This document shows positions 14,805-19,575 of a DNA stretch of 19,575 bases, in pieces (within the stretch, counting starts at the first letter, position 1; every line of letters begins with the position of its first letter). Under the pieces are notes generated by a model that was not told where the DNA came from, searched no databases, and was given only the letters and a program-made list of their open reading frames with translations. A program made the translations under genes and the position numbers. The stretch is from an uncultured Clostridia bacterium (GTDB lineage: Bacteria > Bacillota > Clostridia > TANB77 > CAG-508): positions 1-19,575 of the forward strand of contig CAKPDO010000029.1 in the NCBI GenBank assembly GCA_934148985.1, in the 5' to 3' direction.

Positions 14805-15980
14805 TTAATCAATTTTATCTTCTACAATCTCGCTCTTGTATGCAATTCCATTAACCTTAGTATTCAAAAATAATTTTTTATTTAACATACTTTTGGTAAT
14901 TGGAACACTAACGGAAAATCCATCTTTTTCATTAGTAGTTGCAAAACTATCAACTGCATAAGTATTTCCATCTTCATCACTTATATAAAACAATTCATTT
15001 CTTACATTTTTCCACTTATCGCTTTCCATATTCATTCCATTCATTACAATTTTATCTAAATCCATAATTGTGCCTTTTGCGGTCAAATTTGTTTCTGTAA
15101 CAGTTATTTTTTCTAAATTAACTCCTGCAATTTCATCTTTCAATTTTAATTCAATATTAGTTCTTTCATAAAACTTTTCAGGAACATCAATTTCAAAAAG
15201 CCATTCCGTATTTGATAACTTAAAATCTTCAGTTGTCCCAATTTTTTTAACACCATTTTCTTCTTTTACTTGTATCATCGTATATCCCAAGTCAAAAAGT
15301 CTTATATAAATTTTTTTACTTTTTGGAAAACTTTTAGTTGTTTCTATATTAAAATTTGCAATAATATTTCTATCCTTTGCACTTATAACTCCAGAGTTTG
15401 TGCTTTCTCCTATTTTAGTATCATAAATATTCTTTTTATTATAATCTACTCCTATTTCTTTATATAAAAATGGTACATAGTAATCATATCTTTCGTTTGA
15501 GCCAATATGCATCCTAGTATAAACTTCATATATATTTTTATTTTCATCATATACCGCATATCCAAAAGAAAATCTCTGAGAATCCACTGTTATATTTTCA
15601 TCAAATTTAAAATCCACAATAGCATTAAATTTGTCATCTGTTATAGCAATTGAATTAATTTTTGCACTAATTCCATCATGTGAAACATAATCCATATCAA
15701 TATTTTCACTATATCCCTCGTCCCAATTTTCTTTTATTTCTCCAGTTTCCGTCACAAGTTCTCTATTTTCAAATTCTTTAAACTTGATATCCCATTGAAT
15801 TTTAGCATAAATTTTTGAAGAAATTGTTCCAACAAAAATTAGCACAAGTACACAGGCTACTGAATTTAACATTACTTTCTTCATTTTAATCACATCCTTT
15901 TCTTTAAAAAATATTTTTTCATAATTTTTTTCTTTGCTATATTCTTCATTTAAGTAATTTTTTAGGCTATTATTTACCAT
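14805..15980 (-). CDS. DUF4179-type membrane protein, probable anti-sigma factor
   Basis: A 391-residue single-pass protein: cytosolic N-terminus (~1-34), one TM helix (~36-57, MLNSVACVLVLIFVGTISS) and a large extracellular beta-rich domain. This layout and its position directly after an ECF sigma factor match the DUF4179 family, whose short cytosolic segment is thought to hold the sigma factor until an envelope signal is sensed. There is no zinc-binding HxxxCxxC, so it is not a ZAS-type anti-sigma. The start is ATG 15980, with AAAGGAGGG six nt upstream. It overlaps the sigma gene by 11 nt, suggesting translational coupling. An in-frame ATG at 15998 precedes that ribosome binding site and is rejected. 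The unit ends at the terminator at 14733-14773. Confidence 0.8.
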   Translation of the reverse strand: MVNNSLKNYLNEEYSKEKNYEKIFFKEKDVIKMKKVMLNSVACVLVLIFVGTISSKIYAKIQWDIKFKEFENRELVTETGEIKENWDEGYSENIDMDYVSHDGISAKINSIAITDDKFNAIVDFKFDENITVDSQRFSFGYAVYDENKNIYEVYTRMHIGSNERYDYYVPFLYKEIGVDYNKKNIYDTKIGESTNSGVISAKDRNIIANFNIETTKSFPKSKKIYIRLFDLGYTMIQVKEENGVKKIGTTEDFKLSNTEWLFEIDVPEKFYERTNIELKLKDEIAGVNLEKITVTETNLTAKGTIMDLDKIVMNGMNMESDKWKNVRNELFYISDEDGNTYAVDSFATTNEKDGFSVSVPITKSMLNKKLFLNTKVNGIAYKSEIVEDKID

Positions 15981-16509
15981 TTCTTTCCCTCCTTTCATTC
16001 ATATTTTTCATTTCCTTTAAAGTTCTATAAATTTTGTTTTTTACACTTGATTGACTAATTTGCATTTCTTCTGCTATCTCACTTATCTTTAGTGCCTCTG
16101 AAAAATGGAGATAAAAAATCTTAGCTGTTTCTAAATCTTTTTTCTTTAAATATTCCCATACCTCTTTTGCATCTTCTTTTGTCAAAACAACATCTTCTAA
16201 ACAAAAATCATCTTGTATATTTTCCAAAATCTCGCCTTCATCTGCTATTTCCTGCGTTTTTTTCTTGCTTTGCTTATAATAATGTCTTTTTATTATATTG
16301 TTTGCAATTCCTATAATAAATTTATCTATATTTTCTATATCAAGATTTGTTTTCTTTTTCATTATTTTTAATAATTCAAAATATGTGTCTTGTATAATGT
16401 CATTTACATCATCTAAATTCTTGCATTTTATTATTACATATCTCAAAGTTTTACTATATGTTTCTTCATAAATTTCTCTAAATTTTTCTTTATTAAATAT
16501 TATTTGCAT
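15970..16509 (-). CDS. ECF-type RNA polymerase sigma factor
   Basis: A 179-residue sigma-70-family factor with only regions 2 and 4. Region 2 (~14-80) includes VNDIIQDTYFELLK (35-48) and the helix ending ANNIIKRHYYK. Region 4 (~112-168) contains the helix-turn-helix ISEIAEEMQISQSSVKNKIY (142-161). Length and arrangement fit the clostridial and Bacillus ECF factors paired with DUF4179 membrane proteins, which respond to cell-envelope stress and usually activate their own operon. The start ATG 16509 has AGGAGG 9 nt upstream. The 3' end overlaps the DUF4179 start. An ECF-like promoter lies directly upstream (16529-16559), consistent with autoregulation. Confidence 0.93.
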   Translation of the reverse strand: MQIIFNKEKFREIYEETYSKTLRYVIIKCKNLDDVNDIIQDTYFELLKIMKKKTNLDIENIDKFIIGIANNIIKRHYYKQSKKKTQEIADEGEILENIQDDFCLEDVVLTKEDAKEVWEYLKKKDLETAKIFYLHFSEALKISEIAEEMQISQSSVKNKIYRTLKEMKNMNERRERNGK

Positions 16510-16528
16510 TTGTTACATCCTCCTACTA

Positions 16529-16559
16529 TATAGTCACTATTTTTTGTCAAAAAGTTTCA
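16529..16559 (-). promoter_or_regulatory. Putative ECF promoter (autoregulatory)
   Basis: On the minus strand TGAAACTTT (16551-16559) and TGACTATA (16529-16536) have AAAC and TGAC separated by 17 nt. They resemble the AAC-type -35 and CGTCTATA-like -10 boxes of ECF promoters. It lies ~20 nt upstream of the sigma gene's ribosome binding site. The sequence also contains TTGACA, but no -10 box sits at a sigma-A distance from it. Confidence 0.6.
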
Positions 16560-16610
16560 TTATACAAATTTTGTATTAAAAATATATCCTTTCGTAAAAA
16601 AGTTCACTAC

Positions 16611-16645
16611 AAAAAAGAACCAAAAAGACCTAGTCCTTTTGGTTC
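16611..16645 (-). terminator. Intrinsic terminator after the histidine kinase gene
   Basis: The stem is GAACCAAAAGGAC paired with GTCTTTTTGGTTC (one mismatch) on the minus strand, followed by a run of six T (16611-16616). It starts at the HK stop codon and isolates that operon from the ECF sigma unit. Confidence 0.9.
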
Positions 16646-18641
16646 AATTAATCATTTTAAAATTCATTCTAACCTTAAATAAATCTCCATCTAAAACTAA
16701 ATCGAACTTGCCACCCTGAAGTATAGTTAAATTTTGAGCAATTGAAATACCTAGGCCGCTTCCTTCAGTAGTTCTTGAGCTTTCTCCTCTAACAAATCTT
16801 TGCATCAGTTCATCAGCCGAAATATTTAATTTATCTTTTGATATATTTTTTATATCAATTCGTACATTATCCCCATTAATTTTAATATCAATATAAACCC
16901 TAGAATTTTCTAATGCATATTTTGAAATATTACTGAATAAATTTTCTATAATTCTATACATATACCTACTATCTGCCAAAATAAAAATCTCATTTTGTTT
17001 ACAGTCAATAATTGTATTTAGTCCCTTTTGATTAAATTTATCTTCAAATTCTCCTGTTGCCTGTCTTATTAGTTCTACAACATTTATTCTCTCTTCTTTC
17101 AAAGAAACATTCCCTGTTTGTATTTTTGAGGCTTCTATTAAATCCTCTGTAAGCCTCTTTAATCTTTGTGATTTATTATATAATATATCTATATATTCAT
17201 TTGCTTTTTCGTTATCAATTTTTTCATTTTTTAACAAATCTGAATAATTTATTATTGATGTTAGTGGTGTTTTTATATCATGTGAAACATTTGTTATTAA
17301 TTCTGCTTTTAATCTTTCACTCTTCATTCTTTCTTGCACAGCTGTTTCTATTCCCTCTGAAATATTGTTTATAGATCCAGCTATATTCCTAAAAGATGGA
17401 GAAAATTCTTTTATATCAAGTGGAATTTGATTATTTCCATCTTTCATTTCTTCGATTTTTTTCTCTATTTTTGAACATTCTTTCAAAAATTTAATTATTC
17501 TATAAATTACATATCCATATAATGCAATCAGCAAAATAATACTAAAAACACCTCTAAAAAGAAATATTATCATTAATGTACAAATACCAACGGTGCAAAA
17601 TGCAATTATTACTTTTGCTGTAATTCCAAGTGAATACGACAAATTTTTAAAAAATATATCTTTAAACCAATAAAAAATTTTACCCACTATTGTTGTTTTC
17701 CAAAAACTTTTTGCTTTTAATCTTCTTATAAATGTTACCATAAATAGACAAGTAATTATGTAGATTATTAAAGCTATTGTAACTATTATGCTCATCCCAC
17801 CTATGTAGTCATTTTCTGTCCCATTGAAATATTCTGATAGAATTATAAACGGTATTACAGAAATTATAATTGATACAACCCCTACTATTTCTAGTGGTAT
17901 TTTATCAAAATAGTTTAGCTTCTTTTCTTCGCCTATTGTAATTGCTAGATATATAATCATAAGCATTGTTAAAATAGAACCAACTGGAATTATAATATAG
18001 CAACCATCATTTATCACTGGTATTTTATCAAGTAAATTTGTAACAGCCTTTTCTTTAGAATTTTCACTAAAACCTGCTTCATATGCACTATAAATATCAA
18101 AATCGGCACATTTGGCTGTATGATACTCTTTCTCATTGCCTTCTTTTGTATAATATGTCTTAGTAAAGTTTCCTAAATATATGGAGCCAATTTTTTTAAC
18201 AGTGTCATTGCTAGATTCTATTATACCATTTGAGATATTTACTTTTTCATATCCTTGAATATTTTTAATATAATCTTTTATTGCTTCAATAGTAGTTAAA
18301 TCTTTTCCTGTATCAATATTTGTTAAAGCTTTATTTTTGTAAATTACAATATATTTGAAATTTTTAACATTACTATTATGTGATTGGTTGTTAGTAAAAT
18401 ATATTATATTTTCGCCATCATTTATACTATAATAGTTTTCATTTTCGTATATTAATTTATCGCAGGCATCAGATAAATCCATCATATATGCTGTTTCAAA
18501 AGAATGTGAAGCATAATATTTATCTTCATTGTAATCAGTTCCATTTTTTACATATGCTGCAAATAAGGATAAAACAACTGCAATTATGGAAATTGGTACA
18601 CATGCAAAAGCTAATACTTTAAAAATTACATTTCTTTTCAT
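16644..18641 (-). CDS. Sensor histidine kinase, multi-pass membrane
   Basis: 665 residues. TM1 (~5-29), an extracytoplasmic sensor region (~30-210), then several TM helices (~215-235, 250-268, 282-304, 340-385). A linker follows, then the H-box LITNVSHDIKTPLTS with phospho-acceptor H454, the N-box ENLFSNISKYA (N567, N571), a short F-box-like segment (MQRFVRG) and the G-box GSGLGISIA (627-635). This is the HisKA/HATPase_c layout. The large, unrecognised sensor and membrane parts make the signal unknown. The start ATG 18641 overlaps the response regulator stop as ATGA, with AAGGTGG 7 nt upstream; the ATG at 18647 is too close to that site. It pairs with the upstream response regulator and is followed by a strong terminator. 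Confidence 0.92.
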   Translation of the reverse strand: MKRNVIFKVLAFACVPISIIAVVLSLFAAYVKNGTDYNEDKYYASHSFETAYMMDLSDACDKLIYENENYYSINDGENIIYFTNNQSHNSNVKNFKYIVIYKNKALTNIDTGKDLTTIEAIKDYIKNIQGYEKVNISNGIIESSNDTVKKIGSIYLGNFTKTYYTKEGNEKEYHTAKCADFDIYSAYEAGFSENSKEKAVTNLLDKIPVINDGCYIIIPVGSILTMLMIIYLAITIGEEKKLNYFDKIPLEIVGVVSIIISVIPFIILSEYFNGTENDYIGGMSIIVTIALIIYIITCLFMVTFIRRLKAKSFWKTTIVGKIFYWFKDIFFKNLSYSLGITAKVIIAFCTVGICTLMIIFLFRGVFSIILLIALYGYVIYRIIKFLKECSKIEKKIEEMKDGNNQIPLDIKEFSPSFRNIAGSINNISEGIETAVQERMKSERLKAELITNVSHDIKTPLTSIINYSDLLKNEKIDNEKANEYIDILYNKSQRLKRLTEDLIEASKIQTGNVSLKEERINVVELIRQATGEFEDKFNQKGLNTIIDCKQNEIFILADSRYMYRIIENLFSNISKYALENSRVYIDIKINGDNVRIDIKNISKDKLNISADELMQRFVRGESSRTTEGSGLGISIAQNLTILQGGKFDLVLDGDLFKVRMNFKMIN

Positions 18642-19330
18642 ATACATTCCACCTTATATCCTACACCCCAAATTACTTTTAAATATCTTGGTTCTTTCGG
18701 ATTTATTTCTATTTTTTCTCTTATATGTCTTATGTGTACTGCAATTACATTATCTGATGCAAAATAATCATCTTTCCATACATTCTGATAAATATCTTCT
18801 ATCGAATATACTTTGCCTTTATTTTCTGTTAAAAATTTTAAAATATTGTATTCTGTTGGAGTAAGTTTTATTTCTTTTCCATCAATTGTAACCTGTTTTA
18901 AATCATCATTTATTACTAATCCACCATTTTTTATCACATTTTTACTATTTATATCTTCAGTTTCAAAATTAGAATATCTTCTAAGCAATGCATTTACTCT
19001 TGCTATTAGCTCTTCTGGATTAAATGGCTTTGTTATATAATCATCAGCGCCTAAGTTTAAGCCATGTATTTTATCTATATCCTCTGATTTAGCGGATAAT
19101 AAAATTACTGGAATATTTTTATTTTTTCTTATTTCAGTTAAAGTTTCTATTCCATCTTTATTTGGCATCATTATATCCAAAATTATTAGATTTATATCAT
19201 GCTGTTTAACTTGCATTAAAGCTTCATTTCCATCATATGCTTTGAAAATTTGATATTTTTTTCTCTCTAGATATATTTCTATTGCTTTTACTATCTCTTT
19301 GTCATCATCTACTATCAATATATTTTGCAT
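18638..19330 (-). CDS. OmpR/PhoB-family response regulator
   Basis: 230 residues. Receiver domain with the acidic pair D9/D10, phosphorylation site D52 (LIILDIMMPNKDG), S79 and K101 (ITKPF). The C-terminal winged helix (~135-228) carries LTPTEYNILKFL and VIAVHIRHIREKIE, ending in the usual WGVGYK block. It resembles VanR-type regulators. The start ATG 19330 has AGGAGG 5 nt upstream. It is first in a two-gene operon with its kinase (4-nt overlap). A 22-bp-spaced direct repeat upstream of its promoter suggests it controls itself. It lies between a copper-type ATPase gene and its kinase, but nothing here proves a metal signal. Confidence 0.95.
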   Translation of the reverse strand: MQNILIVDDDKEIVKAIEIYLERKKYQIFKAYDGNEALMQVKQHDINLIILDIMMPNKDGIETLTEIRKNKNIPVILLSAKSEDIDKIHGLNLGADDYITKPFNPEELIARVNALLRRYSNFETEDINSKNVIKNGGLVINDDLKQVTIDGKEIKLTPTEYNILKFLTENKGKVYSIEDIYQNVWKDDYFASDNVIAVHIRHIREKIEINPKEPRYLKVIWGVGYKVECI

Positions 19331-19346
19331 TTTTGCCTCCTATGTT

Positions 19347-19374
19347 CCATTGTCCTTTTGGGACCGGTTCTTTT
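19347..19374 (-). repeat. Leader repeat copy 2 (AAAAGAACCGGTCCCAA), RR leader
   Basis: Read on the minus strand this is AAAAGAACCGGTCCCAA followed by AAGGACAATGG. It is nearly identical to 4574-4600 in the htpG leader, with one indel and a couple of substitutions. Both copies have the same orientation and lie between promoter and ribosome binding site. Within it GTCC-caaa(a)-GGAC could form a small hairpin. Confidence 0.7.
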
Positions 19375-19386
19375 ATGAACATTTTT

Positions 19387-19395
19387 ATTATAGCA
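19387..19395 (-). promoter_or_regulatory. Extended -10 promoter of the two-component operon
   Basis: On the minus strand TGCTATAAT gives a TG-n-TATAAT extended -10 (TATAAT at 19387-19392). The -35 region is poor and overlaps the proximal copy of the direct repeat, as expected for an activator-dependent promoter. Confidence 0.6.
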
Positions 19396-19399
19396 AATA

Positions 19400-19433
19400 T
19401 TTTATTAAGATAAAAGAGATTTTTTATTAAGAT
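19400..19433 (-). promoter_or_regulatory. Direct repeat, probable response-regulator binding site
   Basis: The 12-mer TTTTATTAAGAT (plus strand) occurs at 19400-19411 and 19422-19433, a period of 22 bp or about two helical turns. OmpR-family regulators bind such same-face direct repeats next to -35 regions. The site directly precedes the operon promoter and follows the copA stop codon. Confidence 0.6.
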
Positions 19434-19437
19434 TTTG

Positions 19438-19575
19438 TTAATATTTTTTCAATCTCAAAGCATTAAAAATAACAGTTAAACTACTAAATACCATTGCTAA
19501 ACTTGCAATCATAGGATTTATAGAAATACCCAATGGCTTAAAAAATCCAATAGCAACAGGAATCATCAAACAATT
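19438..19575 (-). CDS. copA: C-terminus of a heavy-metal (copper-type) P1B ATPase (partial)
   Basis: The last 45 residues of a protein cut by the window edge. The sequence runs NCLMIPVAIGFFKPLG, then NPMIASLAMVFSSLTV and FNALRLKKY, followed by TAA at 19438-19440. This matches the final two membrane helices of P1B ATPases. The N near the edge, where copper pumps have YN in TM7, and the M-x-x-S-S in TM8 favour Cu(I) export over zinc or cadmium. The catalytic core and metal-binding CPC lie outside the window. The gene ends five bases before the putative response-regulator binding repeat, and no clear terminator separates it from the two-component operon. Confidence 0.85.
   Translation of the reverse strand, partial: NCLMIPVAIGFFKPLGISINPMIASLAMVFSSLTVIFNALRLKKY

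Noticed and set aside
1..19575. CRISPR arrays, tRNA or rRNA genes, insertion sequences, prophage or integrase genes.
   Set aside because: I found no regularly spaced repeats, no cloverleaf-like or rRNA-like sequence, and no transposase or integrase reading frame.

Overview
This window is strongly AT-rich and carries Gram-positive signals: AGGAGG-type ribosome binding sites, stem-loop plus T-run terminators, a CIRCE-like operator, an ECF sigma factor paired with a DUF4179 protein, and an OmpR-family two-component pair. Together these suggest a low-GC Clostridia, probably an uncultured gut-associated lineage. Almost every gene is on the minus strand. The clear exceptions are one radical SAM gene and a decayed HTH regulator fragment. 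There are no rRNA or tRNA genes, no CRISPR array and no intact transposase.

Layout from left to right. (1) The first codons of a minus-strand gene, with an 11-bp-arm palindrome over its promoter. (2) A divergent pair, a YigZ/IMPACT-family gene (minus) and a YhcC-type radical SAM gene (plus). A bidirectional terminator separates the latter from rdgB. (3) rdgB and htpG; htpG has a near-consensus promoter overlapped by a degenerate CIRCE element. (4) 4541-5181, a graveyard of truncated genes: the C-terminus of a pilin/surface-type protein, the C-terminal half of an HTH regulator and a 24-residue fragment. (5) A minus-strand run that may be one long transcription unit: cardiolipin synthase, a large tandem AAA+ ATPase, an ABC ATPase, a FtsX/MacB-like permease with a long coiled coil, a DUF6873-type protein and a metallo-beta-lactamase-fold hydrolase. 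(6) An ECF sigma factor with its overlapping DUF4179 partner. (7) A response regulator and histidine kinase (ATGA overlap). (8) The C-terminus of a copper-type P1B ATPase, cut by the window edge.

The most striking observation concerns the codon CGG. I checked every CGG on the coding strand of each gene by eye. In intact genes (about 5,900 codons) it never falls in frame. It falls in frame three times, in the ABC ATPase, the ABC permease and the HTH remnant. Each time it is exactly where the reading frame breaks, in the context NTT-CGG-(A/T), and skipping one pyrimidine (+1) restores a normal protein with glycine next. This fits programmed or hungry-codon +1 frameshifting at a CGG that is rare, unassigned or specially decoded. 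A systematic sequencing error and three coincidental pseudogenes are the alternatives.

A second unexplained element is a ~28-nt leader motif shared by htpG and the response regulator, both placed between promoter and ribosome binding site.
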